Source of the DNA: JBBTWV01 sp038062615
GTDB lineage: Bacteria; Patescibacteriota; Gracilibacteria; UBA1369; UM-FILTER-53-11
Assembly (NCBI GenBank): GCA_038062615.1
Contig: JBBTWV010000002.1
Coordinates: forward strand, 1-56,491
Length of the DNA: 56,491 nt
Direction: 5' to 3'
The translations under genes were made by a program, and so were the position numbers. Positions 9,204-18,253 of the stretch are shown piece by piece (position 1 is the first letter of the stretch; each line of letters starts with the position of its first letter). The notes under the pieces are model-generated. The model did not search any database. It had not been told where the DNA came from and saw only the letters and a list, made by a program, of their open reading frames with translations.

Positions 9204-9851
9204 CTATTGTTTGAAAGCCCCCAGGCCTTTAAGGCTGGCAATCGGAGCACCTTCGCAATAAGCGCTGTAGCCCTTGAGCGTCACCGCAACCGGATTTTTT
9301 TCAGAAGCCTTCTTGAGCTTTGCTTCCAAATCCGCCGGGACATCTACCACTCGCAGAGTTTTATTAAACTCAGGGTAGGTGGAGACAAGATTTTGCAAAG
9401 GAAGCTCTTTTACATCTTCGGCAATAACCTTCAACATCCATGTTTCTGTTCCTTCTACATAAGCTGCTTCCCAGACATACCATCCGCGAACCGTTGCCTC
9501 TCCTGCAAATGTGGGTTTTGAACAGGTGTCTTCCACGTCACCACTCACCAGCTTCCATTTTTGGTTTATCGTAGGCTTTGAAGTTTCGCTGGTATCAGTA
9601 TTACCGGCTTCGGGCTCGTCTTTCTCCTCTTGCTTGGCAGTGGCATTTTGTTGAAGAGTGAGGACTTGCTGCTTGAGTGATGCAACTTGAGACTGAAGCG
9701 TCGTACTCATTTTTTCCTGTTCACTCTGTTGCCAGAGGTAGACGGCACCTGCTGCAAAACTTCCACCAAGAAGAACGGCCAGTATTACGAAAATGCCAAA
9801 TTTTAGAGATTTTGATTCGGACGGAGCGGGGCTAAGCGGAGCTGGATCCAT
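9204..9851 (-). CDS. single-pass membrane protein with coiled coil, unknown
   Basis: 215 residues. A short Pro/Ser-rich cytoplasmic tail, a transmembrane segment (about 18-40), a coiled coil with Gln/Leu heptads (about 45-75), an acidic Thr/Glu/Ser linker (75-95) and a small extracytoplasmic globular domain with Cys at about 110 and 200. Family not recognised. It lies 28 bp downstream of carA on the same strand, but a CATAAT box 8 nt before the ATG suggests its own leaderless promoter. Confidence 0.75.
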   Translation of the reverse strand: MDPAPLSPAPSESKSLKFGIFVILAVLLGGSFAAGAVYLWQQSEQEKMSTTLQSQVASLKQQVLTLQQNATAKQEEKDEPEAGNTDTSETSKPTINQKWKLVSGDVEDTCSKPTFAGEATVRGWYVWEAAYVEGTETWMLKVIAEDVKELPLQNLVSTYPEFNKTLRVVDVPADLEAKLKKASEKNPVAVTLKGYSAYCEGAPIASLKGLGAFKQ

Positions 9852-9879
9852 AAATTTGGATTATGAATAAAAGGTTATT

Positions 9880-10953
9880 TTAAAGCATTTTAATGAATTC
9901 ATCAAACAAGAAGCCAGTATCGGCAGGGCCGGGAGTGGCTTCTGGATGAAACTGCACGGCCATGAAAGGAAGTTTTTTATGACGAATGCCTTCCACGGTT
10001 CCGTCATTGAGATTTTCCATCCAAACTACCCAGCCTTTTGGCAGCGTATTGGCCTTCACCGCAAAACCGTGATTTTGAGAGGTCAAGTAACAGCGTTTTG
10101 TTTGGACGTCTATCACGGGTTGATTCTGAGCGCGATGTCCATATTTAAGTTTGAAGGTTTTGGCGCCTGCGGCAATCGCCATAATTTGGATGCCGAGGCA
10201 GATGCCAAACGTGGGGATTTTTTTGGCGAGGGATTGTCTTACAATTTCATGAGTGGCGTGGAGCATAGCGGGATTTCCTGGTCCGTTAGCAATGAAAACG
10301 CCATCAAATTTAAATTTGGACTTCCAAATATCATAATTCCACGGCACGCGAATAAAGGTTACGTCGCGTTCCAAAAAACTTCGCACGATGTTATTTTTCA
10401 TGCCGGTATCAATGGCGATAATGCGTTTTTTCCCTCTGCCCTCGTTGTAGACAATAGGTTTTTTAATAGAGACCTGCTCCACCAAATTTTCTTCATTGGG
10501 ATCTTGAATTTCTTTTGCCGGCGTCTTGCCGTTTTGTACAATCTGGCCCAGCATGACGCCGTGCTCCCGGAGTTTTTGCGTTAACGCACGCGTATCTACG
10601 CCCGTTAGCCCGGGAATATTGTACTGCTCCATCCATTTACTCAGGCTGCGTTTGGCGTTCCAGTGGTGATACTCATCGCAATATTCCGAGACAATGAGCC
10701 CGCGAACTTGAATCTCATTACTCTCAAAATGTTTTTTGATCTTCCACTGGTCGCGAGAATCATCCGGCACGCCGTAATTGCCCACCAGCGGATAGGTGAA
10801 TACCAAGATTTGTCCTTTATAAGAAGGATCGGTAAGGCTCTCCGGGTAGCCCACCATGCCGGTATTAAAAACAACTTCTCCCTCGGCACCCGTGAGTGCG
10901 CCGAATGATTTTCCTTCAAATGTTGTGCCGTCCTTAAGAATCAAACGAGCCAT
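9880..10953 (-). CDS. carA: carbamoyl-phosphate synthase small (glutaminase) subunit
   Basis: 357 residues, close to the usual 360-380. It hydrolyses glutamine and passes ammonia to CarB for carbamoyl phosphate. The N-terminal CarA domain contains GMVGYPESLTDPSYKGQ and GVDTRALTQKLREHG. The class I amidotransferase domain has GPGNP, the nucleophile Cys in FGICLGIQ, and the His/Glu pair in QFHPEA. The usual His in the CLGHQ elbow is Ile here. Divergent from pyrB, with 53 bp between start codons. The partner carB is not in this window. Confidence 0.95.
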   Translation of the reverse strand: MARLILKDGTTFEGKSFGALTGAEGEVVFNTGMVGYPESLTDPSYKGQILVFTYPLVGNYGVPDDSRDQWKIKKHFESNEIQVRGLIVSEYCDEYHHWNAKRSLSKWMEQYNIPGLTGVDTRALTQKLREHGVMLGQIVQNGKTPAKEIQDPNEENLVEQVSIKKPIVYNEGRGKKRIIAIDTGMKNNIVRSFLERDVTFIRVPWNYDIWKSKFKFDGVFIANGPGNPAMLHATHEIVRQSLAKKIPTFGICLGIQIMAIAAGAKTFKLKYGHRAQNQPVIDVQTKRCYLTSQNHGFAVKANTLPKGWVVWMENLNDGTVEGIRHKKLPFMAVQFHPEATPGPADTGFLFDEFIKML

Positions 10954-11006
10954 TGGAAGCAGCCTACTATGGATTTCATGAAAAGTTTAGTGATACTATT
11001 CAGGCA

Positions 11007-11936
11007 ATGGATTTTAAAGGCGCTGACATCTTAAGTGCCAAACAGTTTAATCGGGGTGATATTGAAGCGGTGCTGAAAATGGCTAAAAAGATGGAGCCGT
11101 TTGCCACCAAGCAAAAGTGGGGCGATTTGCTGAAGGGAAAGCTGTTGGCGTCGCTTTTTTATGAACCTTCTACGCGCACGCGCATGTCTTTTGAGACGGC
11201 CATGCAGCGGCTGGGCGGAAGGGTGGTTTCTGCCGTGGGGATGCAGTTTTCTTCTCTTACCAAGGGCGAAACTTTATATGACACGGGCAAAATTGTGGAA
11301 AATTATGCGGACGTCATTGTTATGCGGCACCCAGATGATTTTGCCGCGGAAAAATTGGCGGTTGGTGCCAACGTGCCGGTAATGAACGCGGGTGATGGCA
11401 GCAATGAGCATCCAACACAGTCGCTTTTGGATCTTTATACCATCGAAAAGGAGATAGGGAAGATTGATGGCCTCACCATTTCCATGGTGGGGGATTTAAA
11501 GTTTGGCCGCACGGTGCATTCGCTTTCTACCATGCTTTCTCATTTTGATACGCAGCTGATTTTTGTCTCTCCTCCGGAACTTAAAATGCCGGAGTCAGTG
11601 TGCCGCCTTTTAAAGGAGAAAAATATTAAGTACCGCGAAACAGAAGACATGAGCGAGGCTATGAAGAGCTCGCAAGTCCTTTATATGACGCGCATTCAGC
11701 AAGAGCGGTTTACGGATATGAAGGAGTACGAAAAACACCGGAATCGTTATGTGCTCACGCGCGATTTGATTGAAGAAAAAAATCCCAAGCTCGTGGTGAT
11801 GCATCCGCTGCCGCGCATTTGGGAAATTCAGCAGGATGTGGATCAGGTAGCTGGCGCCGCTTATTTTAGGCAGATTCCCAATGGCGTTGCGGTGAGGATG
11901 GCGCTATTGGCGTTGGTTTTGGGAAAAAATCCTTAA
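11007..11936 (+). CDS. pyrB: aspartate carbamoyltransferase catalytic chain
   Basis: 309 residues. Joins carbamoyl phosphate and aspartate, the second step of UMP synthesis. Signature EPSTRTRMSFE (carbamoyl phosphate site), SLTKGETLYDT loop, HPTQSLLDLYT and MHPLPR are all intact. I choose the ATG at 11007 (MDFKGADI), not an upstream in-frame start inside the carA promoter region, because homology begins there and a TACTAT box lies 7 nt before it. No regulatory pyrI is seen nearby. Confidence 0.95.
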   Translation: MDFKGADILSAKQFNRGDIEAVLKMAKKMEPFATKQKWGDLLKGKLLASLFYEPSTRTRMSFETAMQRLGGRVVSAVGMQFSSLTKGETLYDTGKIVENYADVIVMRHPDDFAAEKLAVGANVPVMNAGDGSNEHPTQSLLDLYTIEKEIGKIDGLTISMVGDLKFGRTVHSLSTMLSHFDTQLIFVSPPELKMPESVCRLLKEKNIKYRETEDMSEAMKSSQVLYMTRIQQERFTDMKEYEKHRNRYVLTRDLIEEKNPKLVVMHPLPRIWEIQQDVDQVAGAAYFRQIPNGVAVRMALLALVLGKNP

Positions 11937-11963
11937 GGAGCCTTAGAACGTAGCCGATTTTTC

Positions 11964-13271
11964 ATGATTTTTGATCTTATTATAAGGAAGGCCAAAATTG
12001 TGACGCCAACAGGTGTTATTGAGGGTGATATTGGCGTACATAAGGGCATTATAAGCAAAATTGGCGGGACGATTCCGCAAAAGGCACCGGTAGAAAAAGA
12101 TGGCACGGGACTTTTTGCGTTGCCAGGCACCATTGATATGCATGTGCATTTTCGGGATCCGGGGAATCCGGAGAAGGAAGATTTTGGAACGGGATCGGCG
12201 GCGGCCGCGGCGGGCGGGGTTACCACTATTATTGATATGCCGAACACGACTCCGTCTACCACTACCTGCCAAGCCTTAGAAGAAAAGCGCGCCGCGGCCG
12301 CCTTAAAATCCCACGTAAACTACGGATTTTTCTTTGGCCTCACGCATGACAATCTCCACGAAATCAAAAATGCTAAAAACATTGCCGGCGTAAAAGTTTT
12401 CTTAGCGCAATCAACCGGCGGGCTTATGGTTCATGATTCTGCCACTATTGAAAAACTTTTTGAACTGGGCAAATTCACCATTTTTCACGCCGAAGATGAG
12501 CGGATTATCAGTGAGCATCAAAAAAAATATAAAGGTTCCGTTGACCCAAGCATTCATTCCCTCATCCGTTCTTCGGGCGCCGCTTTTGAAGCCGTAAAGT
12601 TGGTTCTTCACTTAGCCAAAAAACATAACGCACGCGTCCACATTACGCACGTCTCTTCTCAGGAAGAAGTTAAGGAACTTCGCAAATTCCACGGTCCACT
12701 CGTGAGTGCCGACTGCACGCCGCATCATCTTTTTCTCACGCAGTCCGCCTACCACGACCGTGGAAACTACGTAAAAATGAATCCGCCACTGCGCACAAAT
12801 GAAGATCGTCAAGCGCTTTGGAAAGGCCTTAAGGACGGCATTATTCAGGCTGTGGCCAGTGACCACGCACCTCACACAAAAACTGAAAAAGAAAAATCTT
12901 ATGAGCTGGCACCGGCTGGTGTTCCTGGCGTGGAAACTCTGCTGCCGCTTCTCTTAGACTCCGTAAACCACGGCGAGATTTCTTTGCGAGAAGTAGCTCG
13001 TTTTACATCCCAAAATCCTGCCGCACTCCTTGGCATTCAAAAAAAAGGAAAAATAGAAGCTGGTTTTGACGCCGACTTAGTGCTTGTAGACATGGAAAAA
13101 GAAATGGAGGTCGGCAAGCATGGGTTTTTCACAAAGTGCGGCTGGTCGCCATTTAGCGGCTGGAAGCTTAAAGGCTGGCCCATAATGACCTTCGTTGGCG
13201 GGCAAATCGTTTACGAAAACAACGCGGTGCACAAAAATATCCGAGGCAAGGAAGTTTACTTTAGCTCCTAA
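11964..13271 (+). CDS. pyrC: dihydroorotase (class I)
   Basis: 435 residues, the length of class I dihydroorotases. Catalyses cyclisation of carbamoyl-aspartate to dihydroorotate. Metal ligands are visible in DMHVHFRDPG, the HVSSQEE and DCTPHHLFLT strands, and ASDHAPHT. GVPGVETLLPLLL and FTSQNPAALLGI are typical of the family. It follows pyrB by 27 bp, probably as an operon. Its stop overlaps the stop of the opposite-strand FlgD-like gene by 4 bp. Confidence 0.94.
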   Translation: MIFDLIIRKAKIVTPTGVIEGDIGVHKGIISKIGGTIPQKAPVEKDGTGLFALPGTIDMHVHFRDPGNPEKEDFGTGSAAAAAGGVTTIIDMPNTTPSTTTCQALEEKRAAAALKSHVNYGFFFGLTHDNLHEIKNAKNIAGVKVFLAQSTGGLMVHDSATIEKLFELGKFTIFHAEDERIISEHQKKYKGSVDPSIHSLIRSSGAAFEAVKLVLHLAKKHNARVHITHVSSQEEVKELRKFHGPLVSADCTPHHLFLTQSAYHDRGNYVKMNPPLRTNEDRQALWKGLKDGIIQAVASDHAPHTKTEKEKSYELAPAGVPGVETLLPLLLDSVNHGEISLREVARFTSQNPAALLGIQKKGKIEAGFDADLVLVDMEKEMEVGKHGFFTKCGWSPFSGWKLKGWPIMTFVGGQIVYENNAVHKNIRGKEVYFSS

Positions 13272-14023
13272 CTCGCCACACCAATTATCCCGCTCCCAAT
13301 TGTGGTTCCGGCGTTTGTAACAAATTCATAGGTATACATACCCGGTGAAACCGGCGTACTACTCGCATTTCGCCCATTCCAAGTGGCATAAATACTCTCG
13401 TTTGCGGGTAGAGATGTGGTCGCCGAATTGAGATTCTTCACAATGCGGCCTTGGCGATCAACTATCCTGAGTATATATCCGCCGGAAAAATCGGTATTAA
13501 ACCAATACCTGATGGTTGCCACGCTATTGGGCGATGAAAGGGAAATAGCATTGGTATCAACACTATGAGTGAGCAAGGAGGCGATGGCGATTTTCCCCGT
13601 GAGAAAAGAATTTGTTTGAGAACCGACAAAAAAACTATAGGTATATTGTCCGGCTCCATATGTTCTTCCTGCGGCGTTTTTGCCATTCCATTGAACGGTG
13701 TAATTCCCCGGCTCTACAGGAAGGTTCTTGCTCTCCACCAGAGATGCCGCTACTACTGCACCATACCTATCCATTACATCCAACCTTAAAGATGAAACGC
13801 GGCTAAGCACTTCATATTTGATTGTCACCGATTCGCCGGCCTGCGGGTAAAAAGTCGCCGGGTTGGCGCTGTGGCTTATGGAAGAAACTCTTGGCAGTAT
13901 CGGAATAGGCCGCAGTGCGCCTTTTTGTGATTTTGAACTTCCCAAATAAACGGCGGCGCCAATAACGGCGACAACAAGAATCCCCACAACTATTTGAATC
14001 ACATTTTTTGTATTTTGAGGCAT
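13268..14023 (-). CDS. membrane-anchored protein with two FlgD-like Ig repeats
   Basis: 251 residues. An N-terminal transmembrane anchor (about 8-28) precedes two copies of a FlgD-type Ig-like fold: residues about 90-150 (VQWNGKNAAGRTYGAGQYTY) and 185-250 (ATWNGRNASSTPVSPGMYTY). Such repeats are common in extracellular or surface proteins, often near a C-terminal sorting signal; here they seem to be the whole ectodomain. Flagellar function is not implied. Divergent from pyrD. Confidence 0.8.
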   Translation of the reverse strand: MPQNTKNVIQIVVGILVVAVIGAAVYLGSSKSQKGALRPIPILPRVSSISHSANPATFYPQAGESVTIKYEVLSRVSSLRLDVMDRYGAVVAASLVESKNLPVEPGNYTVQWNGKNAAGRTYGAGQYTYSFFVGSQTNSFLTGKIAIASLLTHSVDTNAISLSSPNSVATIRYWFNTDFSGGYILRIVDRQGRIVKNLNSATTSLPANESIYATWNGRNASSTPVSPGMYTYEFVTNAGTTIGSGIIGVAS

Positions 14024-14086
14024 GCTCTTTTTATTAAGACAGTTTTACTATTTATATTCTACGCCATAATATGCAAATAGTCAAAT

Positions 14087-14115
14087 TTGATCATTCCCAT
14101 GAATCACCCTACTCT
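14087..14115 (+). promoter_or_regulatory. pyrD promoter, leaderless type
   Basis: TTGATC (14087-14092), 17 bp, TACTCT (14110-14115), then 7 nt to the pyrD ATG. No Shine-Dalgarno is visible, and the spacing matches the other leaderless-type promoters in the window. Confidence 0.55.
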
Positions 14116-14122
14116 GTAACAG

Positions 14123-15091
14123 ATGGTAAATCTTTCGGTAGAATTTTGCGGAGTGAAATTCAAAAATCCGCTTGTGCTGGCCTCGGGCATTTTGGGAATC
14201 ACCGCTTCTTCTTGGCGCAATGCCGTAAAACATGGCGCCGGCGGCGTAACCACCAAGTCGCTCTGGCTGCATGAGCACAAAGGGCATCGCAATCCGGTGA
14301 TTATTGCCAACGAACATTACATGCTCAATGCGGTGGGTGTTCCTGATGCCGGTACGCAAAAAGCGCAGGAAGAAATCGGGAAATTTTTGAAGTGGGGCGA
14401 GGCACCCATCATCGCCAATATTATTGCCGGGAGTGTTCATGATTTTGGTGAAACCGCAGAAGAAATTGCCCAAATTAAGCCAGATATTTTGGAGGTCAAT
14501 ATTTCTTGCCCCAATGTGGAAGATGAGTTTGGCAAGCCGTTTGCCTGTGTTGCGGGGGATGCGGCGCGTGTAACAAAAGAAGTCAAAAATCGCTTAGCCA
14601 AAATGAAGCTGAAAATTCCGGTGAGCGTAAAATTGTCACCAAATGTGGAAGACATTACCGAGATTGCCAAAGCGGTTGCGGATGCTGGTGCTGATGCACT
14701 TACGGTGATGAATTCTGCTGGGCCGGGCATGGCCATCAATATTGAAACCCGCATGCCGATTTTAGCCAATAAAGTTGGCGGCCTAACAGGGCCGGCCTTA
14801 AAACCGCTTGCGGTAAAGCTTATTTACGATATTCGCCGCGCCGGAATTAAAATTCCTATTATTGGAACCGGCGGCATACTTACCGGCCGTGATGCCATTG
14901 AGATGATGATGGTTGGAGCCACGCTTATTGGTATCGGCACCGGAGTTCATTATCGCGGCGTCGAAATCTTCAAAAAAATAACCGACGAGATGGAGGAGTG
15001 GTGCCAAGAAAATAAAGTTAAAAAAATTACCGATATTATCGGTTCGGTTCATGTCATTGCGAGCGCCGCAAAGCGGAGCGAAGCAATCTAG
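14123..15091 (+). CDS. pyrD: dihydroorotate dehydrogenase, class 1B catalytic subunit
   Basis: 322 residues. Oxidises dihydroorotate to orotate with FMN, passing electrons to PyrK. Motifs: KNPLVLASGILG, VNISCPN with the class 1 catalytic Cys, VKLSPNV, and the FMN phosphate site GTGGILTGRDA. The neighbour pyrK supports class 1B. The last 12 residues (VIASAAKRSEAI) and the stop codon are encoded by a dispersed repeat (15053-15090), so the C-terminus has been rewritten by repeat insertion. Confidence 0.94.
   Translation: MVNLSVEFCGVKFKNPLVLASGILGITASSWRNAVKHGAGGVTTKSLWLHEHKGHRNPVIIANEHYMLNAVGVPDAGTQKAQEEIGKFLKWGEAPIIANIIAGSVHDFGETAEEIAQIKPDILEVNISCPNVEDEFGKPFACVAGDAARVTKEVKNRLAKMKLKIPVSVKLSPNVEDITEIAKAVADAGADALTVMNSAGPGMAINIETRMPILANKVGGLTGPALKPLAVKLIYDIRRAGIKIPIIGTGGILTGRDAIEMMMVGATLIGIGTGVHYRGVEIFKKITDEMEEWCQENKVKKITDIIGSVHVIASAAKRSEAI
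15053..15090. repeat. dispersed repeat family A, copy 1, inside the pyrD 3' end
   Basis: GTCATTGCGAGCG, an internal GCCGC/GCGG stem, then GCGAAGCAATCTA. Related copies lie at 47897-47965, 51062-51131 and a fragment at 50694-50707. This copy supplies the pyrD stop codon. Confidence 0.8.
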
Positions 15092-15112
15092 CTCGTCTCT
15101 AACACTTTTAGC

Positions 15113-15913
15113 TTGGATAACTTTCCTCACGCCGTTCGGATCAAAAAAATCATTAAAGAAACGCCGTTGGTGCGTTCCTACATTTTTGACTACCCGGTGC
15201 GCGCTCTGCCCGGCCAGTTTATTAATATTTGGATTCCGGGAGTTGATGAAAAACCGATGAGCGTAGCTTTTGATGATGGGAAAAGTTATACCCTGGCAAT
15301 TGCCGGAATTGGACATGGAACCCAGGAATTAGAAAAAAAGAAGGTGGGGGACTACATCGGCATTCGCGGTCCGTATGGAACGCACTTCACATGGAAGAAA
15401 AAAGAGCGCATCGCCATGCTAGCAGGAGGATACGGTGCTGGACCTCTCTATTTTGCCGCGGAGTTAGCGGTGGAAGAGGGGTGCCATGTGGATTTTTTCT
15501 TAGGAGCCCGCAGTAAAACGCATCTGCTTTTTGCCGACCGAATTCGCAAACTTAAAAACACGCGTTTTTTGCCATCTACTGATGATGGCTCCGCCGGTTT
15601 TAAAGGCTTCAACGTCGCCTGTTGGACGGAAAAAATGGAGGAAGGCGCCAAGTATGATCGCATTCTTACCTGCGGCCCGGAGCTTATGATGAAGAGCGTT
15701 TCGGATATCTCCTGGGGGAAAAAAATCCCCGCGCAAGTTTCTATTGAGCGCTATATGAAGTGCGGGTTTGGCATTTGCGGTAACTGCTGCGTGGATGATT
15801 TAGGTATTACCACCTGCCAAAACGGCACGGTGATGGATAATGCCGTGGCGCGTAAAATTAAGGAGTTTGGAGTTTATCATCGAGATTCCCTAGGCCGCAA
15901 ACATCAATTTTAG
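15113..15913 (+). CDS. pyrK: dihydroorotate dehydrogenase electron-transfer subunit
   Basis: 266 residues, starting at a TTG 21 bp after pyrD (no in-frame ATG before the conserved part). The FAD/NAD-binding ferredoxin-reductase fold contains LPGQFINIW, the pyridine-binding MLAGGYGAGPLYF, and ILTCGPELMM. The C-terminal [2Fe-2S] site has its four Cys in MKCGFGICGNCC...TTC. It links the PyrD FMN to NAD+ as electron acceptor. It converges with the large unknown gene at 15956. A weak hairpin (AGGGC/GCCCT, 15926-15944) lies between them. Confidence 0.93.
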   Translation: MDNFPHAVRIKKIIKETPLVRSYIFDYPVRALPGQFINIWIPGVDEKPMSVAFDDGKSYTLAIAGIGHGTQELEKKKVGDYIGIRGPYGTHFTWKKKERIAMLAGGYGAGPLYFAAELAVEEGCHVDFFLGARSKTHLLFADRIRKLKNTRFLPSTDDGSAGFKGFNVACWTEKMEEGAKYDRILTCGPELMMKSVSDISWGKKIPAQVSIERYMKCGFGICGNCCVDDLGITTCQNGTVMDNAVARKIKEFGVYHRDSLGRKHQF

Positions 15914-15955
15914 CAGGTACTTAGAGGGCTTAACGCATGCCCTTTAGAGAATTTT

Positions 15956-17773
15956 CTATTTTCTCTTTCTACGCTTTTTTTCCAAAGCAAGCTGGTCTTC
16001 TTGTTCTCTTCTGCGAATTTCTGCCCACGCTTCACTCGCTATTCCCTCTATTGGGAGCCTATCACCACGATTAATATGGGAATTACTAGAAAATCGGTAA
16101 CTCACCCTATTAAGTTCTTCCATAGTGAGATGGGTTTCAATAATATGGGTTTCCCAAAGATGATAGGCAACCGGAAAACTTCGCGTCCTCAAGAGTACAC
16201 CTAAAAGTGTCTTGTCAGCCTCCTCATCTGAATTTGCACAAGCTCTGATTCTGGCAACCGTGTTATCTATAAAAACGTTGTCGTGGTAACCGTCTGCCAA
16301 TTCTGCGGCAAGGTCGCGAGTTTTTTGCCATCCTCGTTCTTGGGCTTCTCGTCTCTGCACATCTTTGTGAGCTTCAAGAGATTTTGCGCGTCTTTGCAAA
16401 ATACTCGTAACATCTAATCCTCTTGCTCCACATGCTGTAACTGCTTCTTGCACAACACGTTCACTCGCCGCATACCGAGCGATTTCCGGCAACAATTCAT
16501 TCGTCAAAACGGCAGGGTAAATATTTTGAAGCACCATCCAAACCACTTCGCATGTTTCATCATCATCGCAATCTGCAAAAAAACTTTTCAGCATATGCAA
16601 ATTATCGGCACCTTGGCCAGTACACTCTATAATGGTGCCTAAAAGGTCGCACGCGGTAGCAGGGTGAGTAGCACGGATGAATTGTTTTACCAAGAAAGCA
16701 AGATGTATACCGGCATGTTCTGCGGTAGCATTTGCATACAATCTTCTGTTGATTGCCATATCATAATCAAAGGTCGGTTCGGTTCTTATTCTTTCGGCAC
16801 GGGCAAGGATAAAACTTCGGTAAACTGGAGATGCATCTCTCAAAACTCTTGTAACTTCCCTTTTACCGGTTCTCACTAATGCAGCACTTTTACTCACTGC
16901 CGCAACAGCTCTGTCGCCGGTATCATCCGCAACTGTCATAATATGAGGCGTTTCATCTGGAGCATCTCCCGGAGGATCCAGTCCCTGTTCGTAAAAACTT
17001 TCTTGGTAAGCAACCTCATCTTGCAAAGCTAAAAGATCTTTAAGCCGTGGAAAGTCCTGCATGTCACTGCCAACTTTTCTCAAAATTTGTTCGCCAACCT
17101 CTCTTTGTTCCTCATCAGGAAGTTGGAATTTATATTGTACTTTAATGGTGCCAAGTCTAGGACTCTCACCCAAATTGAGCGTTTCTTCAATCTCTTTCAA
17201 TAAATCAACAAATGCTTGAATCAGACGCTCTTCAAAATCTCTTCCTGGGGCTTTAGATTCCATGAGCATTCCCATGCTTATAACTGCCTGCGGAGGAACA
17301 GAAGTGTCACGTTTTACTGTTACCAGTTCTACAAATTTTGCTGGTATGGCGGTGGCTAAATCGCCTGCTTGGCGCTCACCGATGATATTGATAAGTTTTT
17401 CCAGAGTTATAATATCGTGTGTGGACAATACTTTCCCCCCTCTTTTGTCCCATTCAACCGTTTCGGTTTTTTCCATGGGTAAATGGAGTATCTCGCTTAT
17501 AGCGTAGTGTCCAGCAAGTTCACTGAACACAACACCATAATCAATTATGAGTAAGTCTATTTTTCGCATGGTTTCTCTATATGCCTCTAAAGAAGTCGGA
17601 TGTTTTTTTTGCTGTGCAACGAGTACTTGTATCTTGGTGGTAATTTCAACAATATTGCGGAGTGCCAGCATTAAGTACTCCAGCAGCAGTTGGAGCCGGT
17701 CGGGTATCTGATTTTCAAAAATGACTAAACGAGTCGCTCCAGATGGCGGGCTTTTATCGAGGCTTTTTCCCAT
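15956..17773 (-). CDS. large helical protein of the duplicated RHH-PIN module, copy A
   Basis: 605 residues, soluble, mostly helical; not recognised. It is paralogous over its full length to the protein at 21073-22731. Shared blocks include GHYA.(S/G)EIL, TVEWDK.G.KV.ST.D, ESF.EQG.(D/E)PP, a region of short helical repeats with TNELL.EIA, and FIDNTVARIRAC. The C-terminal tail is strongly basic (EKKRRKRK). The start sits 7 nt after a good -10 box, so the mRNA is probably leaderless. It is divergent from an RHH-PIN toxin-antitoxin pair (144-bp gap), an arrangement repeated in copy B, so the three genes travel together. I infer a role connected to that system. A structural or sensor role is also possible. 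Confidence 0.85.
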   Translation of the reverse strand: MGKSLDKSPPSGATRLVIFENQIPDRLQLLLEYLMLALRNIVEITTKIQVLVAQQKKHPTSLEAYRETMRKIDLLIIDYGVVFSELAGHYAISEILHLPMEKTETVEWDKRGGKVLSTHDIITLEKLINIIGERQAGDLATAIPAKFVELVTVKRDTSVPPQAVISMGMLMESKAPGRDFEERLIQAFVDLLKEIEETLNLGESPRLGTIKVQYKFQLPDEEQREVGEQILRKVGSDMQDFPRLKDLLALQDEVAYQESFYEQGLDPPGDAPDETPHIMTVADDTGDRAVAAVSKSAALVRTGKREVTRVLRDASPVYRSFILARAERIRTEPTFDYDMAINRRLYANATAEHAGIHLAFLVKQFIRATHPATACDLLGTIIECTGQGADNLHMLKSFFADCDDDETCEVVWMVLQNIYPAVLTNELLPEIARYAASERVVQEAVTACGARGLDVTSILQRRAKSLEAHKDVQRREAQERGWQKTRDLAAELADGYHDNVFIDNTVARIRACANSDEEADKTLLGVLLRTRSFPVAYHLWETHIIETHLTMEELNRVSYRFSSNSHINRGDRLPIEGIASEAWAEIRRREQEDQLALEKKRRKRK

Positions 17774-17780
17774 AGGGTGT

Positions 17781-17809
17781 ATTAAACACTAAATTGGCTA
17801 ATTAGTCAA
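17781..17809 (-). promoter_or_regulatory. promoter of large helical gene, copy A
   Basis: On the minus strand: TTGACT, 17 bp, TTTAAT, 7 nt, ATG. The same -35, spacer length and -10 recur before copy B (22791-22819). An AGGGTGT half-site (plus strand, 17774-17780) overlapping the start resembles the vapB operator half-site. Confidence 0.72.
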
Positions 17810-17863
17810 CTGGTCGTTTAACCTGTTAAATCTCGTCAAAATAGATCACCTGTGCAGAATTTA

Positions 17864-17917
17864 TTGACGCTCAAACGCATAAGGGAGTAACATAAGGGTG
17901 TAATATTATTACACCCT
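17864..17917 (+). promoter_or_regulatory. vapBC-like promoter and palindromic operator, copy A
   Basis: TTGACG (17864-17869), 18 bp, TAACAT (17888-17893). A perfect 10-bp inverted repeat (arms AGGGTGTAAT at 17895-17904 and ATTACACCCT at 17908-17917) ends right before the ATG, with an extra GGGAGTAA half-site at 17883. This fits autorepression by the RHH antitoxin. Copy B keeps the -35/-10 and a degenerate palindrome. Confidence 0.7.
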
Positions 17918-18253
17918 ATGAAGACCCCTTACCGTAAAAAAGTAAAATCAAAATACGCTATTAAGCTGAAGCATATTCCCGTTCTGCCTCCGCTTGGGTC
18001 GGGGTTGTTGTTAGGTAAGAAAGGGCCGCGCAAAAAAGTAAATTTCATGGTGGATCTCAATATTTTAGAAGGCATGAAAATTTTTGTGCCTTTTGGAGAT
18101 AGAAGCGACTTTGTGAATGATGCGGTGGCTTATGCGCTCAAAAAGGCTGCTCAGCGAGAAGCCATGGAATTTATGGATAAAGTTCGGAAAGAAGGGAAGT
18201 TACAGATGACCGACAAGGAGATTAAAGAAGCGATTAATTATGGCCGAAAATAA
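17918..18253 (+). CDS. RHH-type antitoxin (VapB-like), copy A
   Basis: 111 residues. A basic N-terminal arm (KKVKSKYAIKLKH) precedes a ribbon-helix-helix segment (about 40-80: VNFMVDLNILEGMKIFV, then DRSDFVNDAVAYALKKAA). The C-terminal helix (MTDKEIKEAINYGRK) is the likely toxin-binding part. It overlaps the PIN gene by 14 bp, an identical overlap to copy B. Expected to neutralise the PIN toxin and bind the palindrome just upstream. Confidence 0.82.
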   Translation: MKTPYRKKVKSKYAIKLKHIPVLPPLGSGLLLGKKGPRKKVNFMVDLNILEGMKIFVPFGDRSDFVNDAVAYALKKAAQREAMEFMDKVRKEGKLQMTDKEIKEAINYGRK

